From Leptospiraceae bacterium (GTDB lineage: Bacteria; Spirochaetota; Leptospiria; Leptospirales; Leptospiraceae): a stretch of DNA of 64,000 nt. Shown one piece after another: positions 1 to 6,779 of the stretch. A model generated the notes under the pieces. The model was given only the letters and a program-made list of their open reading frames with translations. It was not told the origin of the DNA and did not search any database. Each line of letters opens with the position of its first letter. Position 1 is the first letter of the stretch. The position numbers were made by a program, and so were the translations under genes. The stretch lies in NCBI GenBank assembly GCA_024233875.1, contig JACKPB010000001.1, positions 1-64,000 on the forward strand, read 5' to 3'.

Positions 1-1
1 T

Positions 2-145
2 ATTGAATGGATACAAAATCATGTTAGTGGTAATGCAACAATAAATGGTCTCGAATACGTTGCAGAAATTGAAGCTGGCTTGAAAAGCGGAAGGAGTTTT
101 TCCGATGAAACTGTCTCTTTGTATAAACAGTTAAAGGATTATTGA
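2..145 (+). CDS. C-terminal fragment of an unknown protein (cut by window edge)
   Basis: An open frame runs in from the left edge for 47 codons and stops with TGA one base before the next start. The visible tail is hydrophilic, with an EAGLKSGRSF-like stretch, and I do not recognise it. The one-base spacing to the next small gene suggests one transcript. In other genomes short duplicated genes after a larger gene can be immunity partners of a toxin, but the visible tail is too short to support that here. Confidence 0.5.
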   Translation: MEWIQNHVSGNATINGLEYVAEIEAGLKSGRSFSDETVSLYKQLKDY

Positions 146-146
146 A

Positions 147-347
147 ATGTCTTTAATTTTACCAAAATGCGCTGGCTGTAAATTCATTGTAATCAATGCG
201 GTTGATGGCTTTGCTTATAATGATGGGAAGGTAACAAAAAAATGTGATGCATACCCAAACGGGATACCCTTTGAAATCTGGACGAATAAGGTTGACCATT
301 CTAAACCCTATCCCGGTGACAATGGGATTAGGTTCGAACCAAGATAA
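147..347 (+). CDS. Small Cys-motif protein, copy 1
   Basis: This 66-residue protein has a CxxC pair near the N terminus (CAGC), a third Cys near residue 31 and a conserved tail (IPFEIW, then DH, then PYPGDNGIRFEP). The pattern matches a widespread family of small uncharacterised Cys-containing proteins that I know from bacteria and phages; a metal-binding fold is inferred from the cysteines only. The copy at 469-672 is a divergent duplicate sharing the same tail almost exactly. A 71-bp inverted-repeat element follows the stop codon. Function is unknown; an immunity or accessory role is speculation from the duplicated-cassette layout. Confidence 0.75.
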   Translation: MSLILPKCAGCKFIVINAVDGFAYNDGKVTKKCDAYPNGIPFEIWTNKVDHSKPYPGDNGIRFEPR

Positions 348-349
348 AA

Positions 350-420
350 CGTCTAAACTCCTGAATCCTTAGAAACTTAGACATTCCCTGATTTGATCTC
401 CTCGTATAGATTTTTAGACG
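350..420 (+). repeat. 71-bp element with perfect 8-bp terminal inverted repeat, copy 1
   Basis: The element begins CGTCTAAA (350-357) and ends with its exact complement TTTAGACG (413-420). A nested GTCTAA / TTAGAC pair lies at 351-356 and 377-382. About 60 bases are nearly identical to 942-1010, which follows the third small gene. It sits directly behind copy 1 of the Cys-motif gene. It could be a transcription terminator, a recombination site between cassettes, or the remnant of a duplicated 3' region. Confidence 0.65.
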
Positions 421-468
421 AGCAAGAAAAGTCTCTAATAAATTCGGTCTAAATTACAAGGTATACAA

Positions 469-672
469 ATGGTAAAAAGAAAAAATGTTTCTAAAAGCGA
501 GCTAACGTTTAGTCCGATTTGTTTTTATTGTAAAAATTCGAAAGATACATTTACCCGAAATTGTAAAGCGTTTCAAGAGCAAAATTCAATTCCTATAGAA
601 ATATGGGAAGGAGAATTAGATCATACTCAGCCCTATCCGGGCGACAATGGAATTCGATTTGAACCCAAATAA
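469..672 (+). CDS. Small Cys-motif protein, copy 2
   Basis: This 67-residue paralogue of the gene at 147-347 has the CxxC pair (CFYC), the third Cys before AFQ, and the tail EIW...DH..PYPGDNGIRFEP. The N terminus is different and basic (VKRKNVSKSE). Identity between copies is concentrated in the last 30 residues, so the copies are old or the N termini have been exchanged. The gene has no recognisable partner enzyme in the window. Confidence 0.75.
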   Translation: MVKRKNVSKSELTFSPICFYCKNSKDTFTRNCKAFQEQNSIPIEIWEGELDHTQPYPGDNGIRFEPK

Positions 673-704
673 ATGTCTACAACGTATATAAAAGGTATAA
701 AAAG

Positions 705-926
705 ATGAAACAAAAAAAAGATCCATTTAGCACATCTGTCCATCTAGACTTGATGCATGGTGAAAACGAGAAAGAGCAAACAGTTTTAACTGTATTGGAT
801 TTTTTTGATTCATGTCCTCATGTCTTGCCTGAAAGAAAAGAAATTTTAGATTCATATAATCTTACTGAAGAGGATGTTAGAGAGTATTATCCAAGCTGGG
901 TAAATATGAGATCCATGAAGCTTTAA
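705..926 (+). CDS. Unknown 73-aa protein in small-gene cassette region
   Basis: A compact acidic protein with the central run VLDFFDSCPHVLP and an EREYYPSWVN-like end. I do not recognise the family. It follows the second Cys-motif gene by 32 bases with a weak AAAGG-type ribosome site, and is followed by the second copy of the 71-bp element. The length and context suit an accessory or immunity-like gene, but nothing in the sequence proves it. Confidence 0.55.
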   Translation: MKQKKDPFSTSVHLDLMHGENEKEQTVLTVLDFFDSCPHVLPERKEILDSYNLTEEDVREYYPSWVNMRSMKL

Positions 927-941
927 AAATGTCTAAACAAA

Positions 942-1010
942 CGTCTAAATTCCTGAATCCTTAGAAACTTGGACATTCCCTGATTTTGATTTCTCATGTA
1001 GATTTATAGC
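942..1010 (+). repeat. 71-bp element, copy 2 (degenerate right end)
   Basis: It starts CGTCTAAA as in the copy at 350-420 and shares the block CTGAATCCTTAGAAACTT and the following ACATTCCCTGATTT. The right terminal repeat is changed (TTTATAGC instead of TTTAGACG), so the perfect inverted repeat is lost. An extra GTCTAAAC lies just upstream at 931-938. Confidence 0.6.
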
Positions 1011-1165
1011 ATGAATGAAAGCAAACAAGAAGAGATCATTTGGTTTTGGCAAAATCTGAATCATATAGCAGATGAATCTTTAGATGGAACAATCAAAACA
1101 AAATAAACGATGAACCCAGTATGCAAATTGATTTCGATAGTCTGGATGATATTCTAAAACACTAA
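1011..1165 (+). pseudogene. Small gene broken by a frameshift
   Basis: An ATG at 1011 opens a 31-codon frame (MNESKQEEIIWFWQ...) that stops at 1104-1106. In the next frame an open stretch continues with KINDEPSMQ and IDFDSLDDILKH to a stop at 1163-1165. Joining the two near the A-rich run around 1098-1105 gives one continuous ~50-residue acidic protein. I read this as a one-base frameshift in a small gene, though two tiny independent frames cannot be excluded. It lies immediately after copy 2 of the 71-bp element. Confidence 0.4.
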
Positions 1166-1194
1166 TTTATGGAATTCTGTTTTCCCTTCACAAC

Positions 1195-1266
1195 GGCGTG
1201 ATTGTCCAATGGTAGCATACGGGTCTCATAAGCCTGGGGTAGGGTTCGATTCCCTGAACGCCTCCA
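1195..1266 (+). tRNA. tRNA-Met-like (anticodon CAT), non-canonical stems
   Basis: The anticodon arm is good: a 5-bp stem around the loop CTCATAA, with CAT at 1227-1229. The T arm has the TTCGATT loop, and T8, A14, GG and A21 positions fit. CCA is encoded at 1264-1266. The acceptor stem pairs only five bases (GGCGT with ACGCC) and then has two mismatches; the D stem also has a mismatch and the T stem is effectively 4 bp. It is therefore either a divergent phage-type tRNA-Met or a decaying gene. Lysidine-type Ile decoding cannot be excluded from sequence. Confidence 0.6.
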
Positions 1267-1275
1267 ATTCGAATC

Positions 1276-1389
1276 ATGAAATCTCAGGGGACTATTAACT
1301 ACAGGAATCGGGATACAAAATGGGATGAGTTGTTTATGGATCTGATTGGATCTTACGAATCTGGGGAAGACTGTGAATCTTTATTTTGA
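1276..1389 (+). CDS. Possible 37-aa small protein
   Basis: A short frame starts with ATG ten bases after the tRNA-like CCA and encodes a polar peptide with WDELFMDLIGSYESG. There is no clear ribosome site and no recognised family. It may be a remnant like the frameshifted gene upstream. Confidence 0.25.
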   Translation: MKSQGTINYRNRDTKWDELFMDLIGSYESGEDCESLF

Positions 1390-1408
1390 AGATGGAGTCT
1401 AAATAGGT

Positions 1409-1720
1409 ATGAAAAAGATTGTATTGATTATTGTATTAATATCTGGGCTCCAACTGATGGCCGAAAGTATCGGCTCTGATTGTAGTTATAAAGGTAAGAA
1501 CCTGTTTGGTCGGGTTCGTATTGTAGATTTCGGTGAAGATTTTAAAGTAAAATTGGTTAGGATAGCTGAAGACCTTCGTATTCAAGTAGTCAATATTGCT
1601 CCTGATAGATGCGGGAAATGGGAATTTGTCAGTTTTGGAGAATCATTTAAAATCAAATTTGTTGATATAGATGAAGATTTTAAGATTCGTTTTGTAACAA
1701 TTGACCCCGGACTCAATTAG
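1409..1720 (+). CDS. Secreted six-repeat beta protein (septoil-knot / DUF6150-like)
   Basis: A signal peptide (MKKIVLIIVLISGLQLMA) is followed by a mature part of ~80 residues built of about six ~10-residue repeats of the form x-[FV]-V-x-[FI]-x-E-[DS]-F-K-[IV], for example VDFGEDFKV, FVSFGESFKI and FVDIDEDFKI. Two Cys (one near the mature N terminus, one in RCGKW) could form a disulphide. From memory this matches the small repetitive family described as a 7(1) septoil knot (DUF6150); that assignment is recognition, not search. Periplasmic location is inferred. No partner gene is obvious; it stands alone between the tRNA-like gene and the ATPase. Confidence 0.7.
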   Translation: MKKIVLIIVLISGLQLMAESIGSDCSYKGKNLFGRVRIVDFGEDFKVKLVRIAEDLRIQVVNIAPDRCGKWEFVSFGESFKIKFVDIDEDFKIRFVTIDPGLN

Positions 1721-1933
1721 TGAATCTATTCGGAAGAAAAATCGAATTGCTGATCGAATCTACTAGGATCTACCAAAGTTTCTGTCTGCCAACAGAGCTT
1801 TAGGGAACAACATTGATTTTGTAATTTGCTCATTGTTTGAATGCGGATTTCCGTTAAAAAATGACTGTAAAGCAATCTGTCCCCACCTCCCATTTTCCCT
1901 TGACATGCGACTAGAAACGGGCATTCTCTACCC

Positions 1934-3547
1934 ATGAAGAAACTTCCCATCGGAATCCAGACCTTTGCCAAAATCAGAGATCCTGAGGACGAACATTACT
2001 ATGTGGATAAGACGGAGATTCTCAAGCGTCTTGTTTCTTCGGGAAGCTACTTCTTCCTCTCCCGTCCCCGCCGGTTCGGCAAGAGTCTCTTTCTCGATAC
2101 ACTCAAAGAAGTGTTCGAAGGCAATCGGGAACTTTTCAATGGTTTGTATCTCGAAAACAACTGGGACTTTTCCAAAAAACACCCGGTGGTCAAAATCGAT
2201 TTCGGAACTGCTGTGATTAAATCACCTGATAATCTGAGGGAAATCATTCAGGACAAGTTAAATAGAATCGCTTTAGCTGAATCAATAGTATTCAAATCAT
2301 ATTCTCTATCGGAAATGTTTAAAGACCTCATCCAATCCTTAGAATCCAAATACTCCGAGAAGGTCGTCATCCTCATCGATGAATACGACAAACCCATCCT
2401 CGATAACATTACAGAAACAGAAACCGCTAGGCTCATGCGGGACGAGCTCTGCAATTTATACTCCGTCATCAAAGGATCGGATGCCCATCTCAAATTTGTC
2501 TTCATCACCGGGGTATCCAAGTTTTCCAAAGTGAATCTCTACAGCGGACTCAACAACCTCCAGGACATTACCCTCGACGAACGTTTCGCTACCATCTGCG
2601 GATACACGGAAAAAGATCTTCAGATATTCGAAGACCACATGGAAGGAGTGGATCGGGAGGAACTGAAACTCTGGTACAACGGATACAATTTCCTAGGAGA
2701 CAAAGTATACAATCCTTTTGATATCTTACTTTATCTCGATAGAAAAGATTTCAAAAACTACTGGTGTGAAACGGGAAACCCCACATTCTTAATCGACTTA
2801 ATCAAAAAAAATCAATACAATGTGATTGGGATAGAGCAAGTTCGTATCACAGAAGAACAGATGGGCTCTTTTGATGTAGATTCTATAGAGTTGGAAGTCT
2901 TACTCTTCCAAACGGGATACCTGACGATAGTGAAAAGAGAACGAATTGTAGAAGAGATCTATTACACTCTCAAATATCCCAATCTTGAAGTTAAAAAAAA
3001 CCTCACTGCGGTCATTCTCTATTCGTTGAGCGGGATGGGAACTAAGATCAATCCTATCAGAATCTCCGTTTACGAAAAACTCAAATCTTCCGATTTTGAT
3101 GGATTGAAATCTGTATTCCATTCCTTCTTTGCCTCCATCCTCCATGACTGGTACCGGAAGAACACCCTCGCCAACTATGAAGCGTACTACGCATCCATCT
3201 TCTACTGTTACTTCGCCGCCCTCGGTCTCGATGTCCGAGCTGAAGACGTCACCAATCACGGGCAGGTGGACATGACGGTTTTCTTTGAGAATCGAGTCTT
3301 TGTCTTCGAATTCAAGGTCATAGAACTCACCGAATCCGGTTCCGCATTGTCGCAGATCAAACAAAAACGGTACTACGAAAAGTATCTCGGATTGGATCGA
3401 AACGGGGATCCCATTACCGTAGCAGGGACATCGCATGCCGTGTCCCAGCTACGAAATTCGATTCCGGAACGGGAGATCTATCTCATCGGTGTAGAATTCT
3501 CACGCGAGGATCGAAACATCACAAATTTCGAATGGGAGAAGGTTTAG
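1934..3547 (+). CDS. AAA-ATPase-like / PD-(D/E)XK nuclease-like protein
   Basis: The 537-residue protein has the layout of the AAA-ATPase_like plus C-terminal PD-(D/E)XK family. Seen: the N-terminal YVDKTEIL motif, a Walker A variant RPRRFGKS (K50, S51), Walker B VVILIDEYDKP (D149, E150), and a C-terminal GQVDMTVFF...VFEFKV block typical of a restriction-like fold. These proteins occur as many paralogues in Bacteroidetes, spirochaetes and others; their function is not established, and roles in mobile elements or defence are proposed. Composition is mosaic: the ends and the part near 2340-2700 are clearly GC-richer than 2221-2330 and 2700-3080, suggesting recombination between paralogues or transfer. 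Confidence 0.85.
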   Translation: MKKLPIGIQTFAKIRDPEDEHYYVDKTEILKRLVSSGSYFFLSRPRRFGKSLFLDTLKEVFEGNRELFNGLYLENNWDFSKKHPVVKIDFGTAVIKSPDNLREIIQDKLNRIALAESIVFKSYSLSEMFKDLIQSLESKYSEKVVILIDEYDKPILDNITETETARLMRDELCNLYSVIKGSDAHLKFVFITGVSKFSKVNLYSGLNNLQDITLDERFATICGYTEKDLQIFEDHMEGVDREELKLWYNGYNFLGDKVYNPFDILLYLDRKDFKNYWCETGNPTFLIDLIKKNQYNVIGIEQVRITEEQMGSFDVDSIELEVLLFQTGYLTIVKRERIVEEIYYTLKYPNLEVKKNLTAVILYSLSGMGTKINPIRISVYEKLKSSDFDGLKSVFHSFFASILHDWYRKNTLANYEAYYASIFYCYFAALGLDVRAEDVTNHGQVDMTVFFENRVFVFEFKVIELTESGSALSQIKQKRYYEKYLGLDRNGDPITVAGTSHAVSQLRNSIPEREIYLIGVEFSREDRNITNFEWEKV

Positions 3548-3568
3548 GGAAAGTTTGATGTTTTTACT

Positions 3569-3669
3569 ATTCCGATTTTCAAAAATACTTTTGTATATCT
3601 TCTAAAGCGATATAACTATTTTAAAGCCGATTCGTCCATGCGTACGAAATTCCAATTGAAAATGAGTAG
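3569..3669 (+). repeat. Interspersed palindromic repeat (IPR) copy A
   Basis: A divergent copy of the ~100-bp repeat family best seen at 37004-37102: CCGATTTTCAAAAAT at the left, the core ACTATTTTAAAGCCGATTC, and TTGAAAATGAGTAGA at the right. The arms are partly complementary. It lies 20 bp after the ATPase stop codon. Confidence 0.6.
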
Positions 3670-3779
3670 AAATCATCCGAGAGTAGATTCAAAAGGTTTG
3701 ATTAGAGAGTATAAAAATTAAGAACCTAAAATAATTAATTAGGAAAAAATTTCTTGCCTGATTGGTTATAAATATAATA

Positions 3780-3822
3780 ATTATCCTCACCTTACGCAGT
3801 TTATGTGAAAGGTGAGGATAAT
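3780..3822. repeat. Perfect 14-bp inverted repeat with 15-nt loop
   Basis: ATTATCCTCACCTT (3780-3793) is exactly mirrored by AAGGTGAGGATAAT (3809-3822). No clear T-run follows on the plus strand, so it is not a textbook terminator. It could be a terminator for the ATPase, an operator for the downstream membrane gene, or an insertion scar. The rest of 3670-3949 shows nothing recognisable. Confidence 0.6.
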
Positions 3823-3949
3823 GAAAGGGAGTCTTTAGTCAATGGTTCGACTGGACTTATCATCCCCAAACCAATATTTTTATTGGTATATCTGAATTTT
3901 ATGCATACGCATAGATCACTTGCTAACTAACAAAGAAATGGAGTCGAAT

Positions 3950-4576
3950 ATGAAACCAAGAAATTTATCAATTCTAACCGGATTTAGTTATGTCATAATA
4001 TTTTTTGCTGCAATTTTTGCAAATTTTCAGGTGTTGGAATCTTTGAAACTCAACCCGATTGAAACTGTTACGGAACATAGTTTGAGTATTCGTTTAGGGA
4101 TTATAGCATTTCTGATAACGGTTGTGTTTGATGTCATCGTTGCATGGACTTTATTAGAAATCTACTCAAAGCATTATCTCTCTCTATTAAGTACTTATTT
4201 CAGATTGATCCATGCGGTGATTATGGCAGTAGCGATTTTTTCTTTGCCCCAAATTTTAAATATGAAAGATAAAATAGAAATTCTGGATAATGTCCAACAA
4301 TTCGATACAATATGGTTAATCGGGTTATTCTTTTTTGGAATTCATTTAATTTTATTATCAAATGTATTTAATGGACCGGTTTGGATACGGGTAATGCTTC
4401 TTCTGGCCGGAATCATGTACATGGTGGATACCGGAGCTCATTTTTTATTGGAAAATTATGAAGATTACTCAACAATATTTCTTACCTTAGTAGCTATACC
4501 AAGCATGTTCGGTGAGATGTCATTTGCAATTTGGACTTGGGTTTGGGGTGGAAAAAACATTTCAGATAACCAGTAA
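3950..4576 (+). CDS. DUF4386-like integral membrane protein
   Basis: About 208 residues with six hydrophobic segments, beginning MKPRNLSILTG. The first helix contains the GFSYVIIFFAAIFAN block and a charged VLESLKLNPIET loop follows, which fits the DUF4386 family of small six-helix membrane proteins of unknown role. I chose ATG 3950 because GGAG sits six bases before it; the frame stays open upstream to a TTG at 3920. No neighbour suggests a pathway. Confidence 0.7.
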   Translation: MKPRNLSILTGFSYVIIFFAAIFANFQVLESLKLNPIETVTEHSLSIRLGIIAFLITVVFDVIVAWTLLEIYSKHYLSLLSTYFRLIHAVIMAVAIFSLPQILNMKDKIEILDNVQQFDTIWLIGLFFFGIHLILLSNVFNGPVWIRVMLLLAGIMYMVDTGAHFLLENYEDYSTIFLTLVAIPSMFGEMSFAIWTWVWGGKNISDNQ

Positions 4577-4578
4577 TG

Positions 4579-4680
4579 TATTCCAGTTCTCATAAATAAT
4601 TACACTTTTCCTATTGCGGTGTGGAGCCATTATATAGCTGATTACTCTCTGAATGTGTAAATATTTTAGAGAATTATAAA
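4579..4680 (+). repeat. IPR copy B
   Basis: Left arm CCAGTTCTCATAAATAATTA, core GAGCCATTATATAGCTGATT, right arm GAATGTGTAAATATTTTAGA. The inner arm bases ATTACAC and GTGTAA pair, as in copy H. It begins three bases after the stop of the membrane gene. Confidence 0.75.
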
Positions 4681-4690
4681 GAATCTATAA

Positions 4691-4738
4691 AAGAGGGGTT
4701 TGGGTACGACTTAGTCCCCAAACATGCCGGCAGGCTCC
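4691..4738 (-). terminator. Double hairpin, likely terminator of the minus-strand gene (repeat family II, copy 1)
   Basis: GTTTGGG (4698-4704) pairs with CCCAAAC (4717-4723), next to a small GCC-GGCA-GGC hairpin (4726-4735). Read on the minus strand, the order is small hairpin, large hairpin, then CCCCTCTTTTAT, as expected for a terminator about 45 bp beyond the stop at 4781. A second copy with compensating changes lies at 13691-13729. Confidence 0.6.
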
Positions 4739-4780
4739 TTGAATTTTAACTCCCCTGTAGCACAGACTGTGTTAGGTGAG

Positions 4781-6241
4781 TTATTGAAATTCATTTAGAA
4801 TGATTTCTTCTTTGTAAATAAGAATATTCAAATTGAGACATTTTACTTCTAAATCGGGTATACCTACAACTTTTTCGATACTCGGTCTATCCAGTCCATT
4901 CTCTATAACAAAACCATATCTTTTCTCTTGATACCATTTTCGATTATTTATCCAGTAATGAACAAAGAGATTAGGTGTTGCCTGATTTAAATTTACTTTT
5001 CGTGAAAGGAAGGAGATACGTTTTGCCTGCCAGTAATCTGAGATACCGTTAAGAGATGGCAATTGGGATTCCAGGTCATCGAGACATTTGATTTCAGGAG
5101 GGTAATAGGAAACAAGGTTTGCATAGTTCCGGGAAAAGATATTTTGTTTGGTAGTAGAGAATCCAATCAGAATGAATAGTAAGGCTATACCGGTTGTAAT
5201 CTTAATTGAGTGATTATGAATGATTGCAATTAGAAAAAAAATCGGAAAATACAACAGAGGTATGAAGTATCTACGAAACGTAAATAAATTTCCATAGCCC
5301 CCTGTGATTAAAAAGAATAGACAGACAAATAGGATGGAAAGTAGGGGAAGATAGACAGTTTCTTTCGATGAAAAAAATTTGATAGCAAAGGGAATACTGA
5401 TAATAAACAAAAAAAATAAAATTATTAAAATAATGTGATTCATGAAAATAAAATGAAGATCATTGAAAAATAAACTAAAAATCTTACTGAGATTGATTGT
5501 TTCTAAAACTAATTTTTCTATATTATAGGGAGTTAATGATTTTCCCAGTTTATAAGCTAAAAATGAAGAGATAAGCATCATGGATATTTGTTTCAGATTT
5601 TCTCTATTTCTATTCTTAAGATAAGAAGCTGTTACAGAAAAAAGAACAGGAAGAACTCCCGAAATAAGAAAGATTTTATCAGAAGCTCCTGAGATAATTA
5701 TAAAAAGTAAAATCAGAAATCTGTATCTCTGTTCTTTGATATAAGAATATATCGAAAACAATAGGATCGAATTCAGAAATGCTCCTATATGATGACTTGA
5801 GATATGAGTGAGGAAATAAAAGAATTGGAAGGGAGAATAGGAAAGATATATAAAAATTGAGACAGTAATCAATGAAAACGAAGTGGGATAGGAAATATTT
5901 TTGATTTTTGCCCATAAATAAAATGAAATTATGAAGTATGCCTGCTGAAAGAAGCTATAGAATAGAACTTTTTGAATGGGGTTGGAGAATAAGGCAGAAG
6001 AAAAAGAATACAAAAATAAATCAGGAAACAGAGATGGAGCCGGGGGATGTCTCCAGGAATTTAGAGATGAGAAATCATTTACTAAATCCTTATGAAGTAA
6101 GGGTATATAGAGTGCATCCGATTGAAAAAACTCTTCAATCCAGGTAGGGTTCAAGGACAATTCTTGAAAGAAGATAAAATTCTGTACCAATAGAGCAATT
6201 ACGCTAATCGTAGTGAAATAAATATAATTTGGATTCTTCAA
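4781..6241 (-). CDS. Polytopic membrane protein, possibly GT-C glycosyltransferase-like
   Basis: A 486-residue protein with roughly ten hydrophobic helices between residues 10 and 365, followed by a ~120-residue soluble C-terminal domain. The large first loop contains LNPTWIEEFFQ and RHPPAPSLFPDLF. Topology (many helices, an acidic first loop, soluble tail) resembles lipid-linked sugar transferases of the GT-C type, but I see no decisive motif and the call is tentative. The start is a TTG (LysAsnPro next). Codon use is very AT-rich, suggesting an accessory gene. A fragment resembling its last codons plus downstream hairpins recurs near 13691-13775. Confidence 0.55.
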   Translation of the reverse strand: MKNPNYIYFTTISVIALLVQNFIFFQELSLNPTWIEEFFQSDALYIPLLHKDLVNDFSSLNSWRHPPAPSLFPDLFLYSFSSALFSNPIQKVLFYSFFQQAYFIISFYLWAKIKNISYPTSFSLITVSIFIYLSYSPFQFFYFLTHISSHHIGAFLNSILLFSIYSYIKEQRYRFLILLFIIISGASDKIFLISGVLPVLFSVTASYLKNRNRENLKQISMMLISSFLAYKLGKSLTPYNIEKLVLETINLSKIFSLFFNDLHFIFMNHIILIILFFLFIISIPFAIKFFSSKETVYLPLLSILFVCLFFLITGGYGNLFTFRRYFIPLLYFPIFFLIAIIHNHSIKITTGIALLFILIGFSTTKQNIFSRNYANLVSYYPPEIKCLDDLESQLPSLNGISDYWQAKRISFLSRKVNLNQATPNLFVHYWINNRKWYQEKRYGFVIENGLDRPSIEKVVGIPDLEVKCLNLNILIYKEEIILNEFQ

Positions 6242-6779
6242 TTTCTACCGGTTTGGCTTACGAAGCCTATTTTATAGTAAATGATAAATATTTCTTATTG
6301 AGAAAGTCAATCGTAAAGTCATTAGTTTTTCTCTGGGTTAGTTCCTGATGGATTTACAGTTAAAGAAATTTACAGGTATTCTCGTAATTTTTAAGAATTT
6401 CATAGAATATATCCTTAGAAATGTCTGAATTTTCACTCTCAGAAATTGATTCAATGAAATTCGGGACAAAATCACCCATATTTCGAATTCAGTTAGAATG
6501 CCTGTGGGATGGATGATTCAAAGGAAACTACATCTTTCTATAGATCGGTTTTCAAATCTTCCAGACCATATGAATGAGATTAGCTTTTGGAATGAAAATT
6601 CAAGTATACCAGTTCTCATAAATAATTGCGTTTTTCCTATTACGGTATTTTGTCATTTTATTTCTAATTGAATAGTAAAAGTGCAAATCATTTTGATAAT
6701 CTCTACAATTACTTAACTCCTTTACGTTCAATTCACTGATCTATCGAAAACTATTGTACTTAAACTAAGTTTTCATTCA
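6242..6779. other. 540-bp intergenic region
   Basis: No convincing gene. It lies upstream of one minus-strand gene and downstream of another, so it should hold the promoter of the membrane gene and the terminator of the lipoprotein gene; I could not pick either with confidence. IPR copy C occupies 6604-6702. A stretch at 6541-6600 with GGTTTTCAAATC may be a decayed half repeat. Confidence 0.5.
6604..6702 (+). repeat. IPR copy C (degenerate right arm)
   Basis: TATACCAGTTCTCATAAATA at the left, a weak core TGTCATTTTATTTCTAATTG, and a right arm with GTGCAAATCATTTTGA. The left TTGCG and right TGCAA still pair. Confidence 0.6.

Noticed and set aside
350..420. Integron attC site
   Set aside because: The ends resemble core-site consensus (RYYYAA.. 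/ ..TTRRRY), but the second copy has lost the right end, the terminal G/C of the core is missing and no integrase is in the window. Kept only as an inverted-repeat element.
2900..3436. 178-codon frame on the minus strand
   Set aside because: It lies fully within the ATPase gene in antisense; the plus-strand frame has Walker motifs and a nuclease motif.
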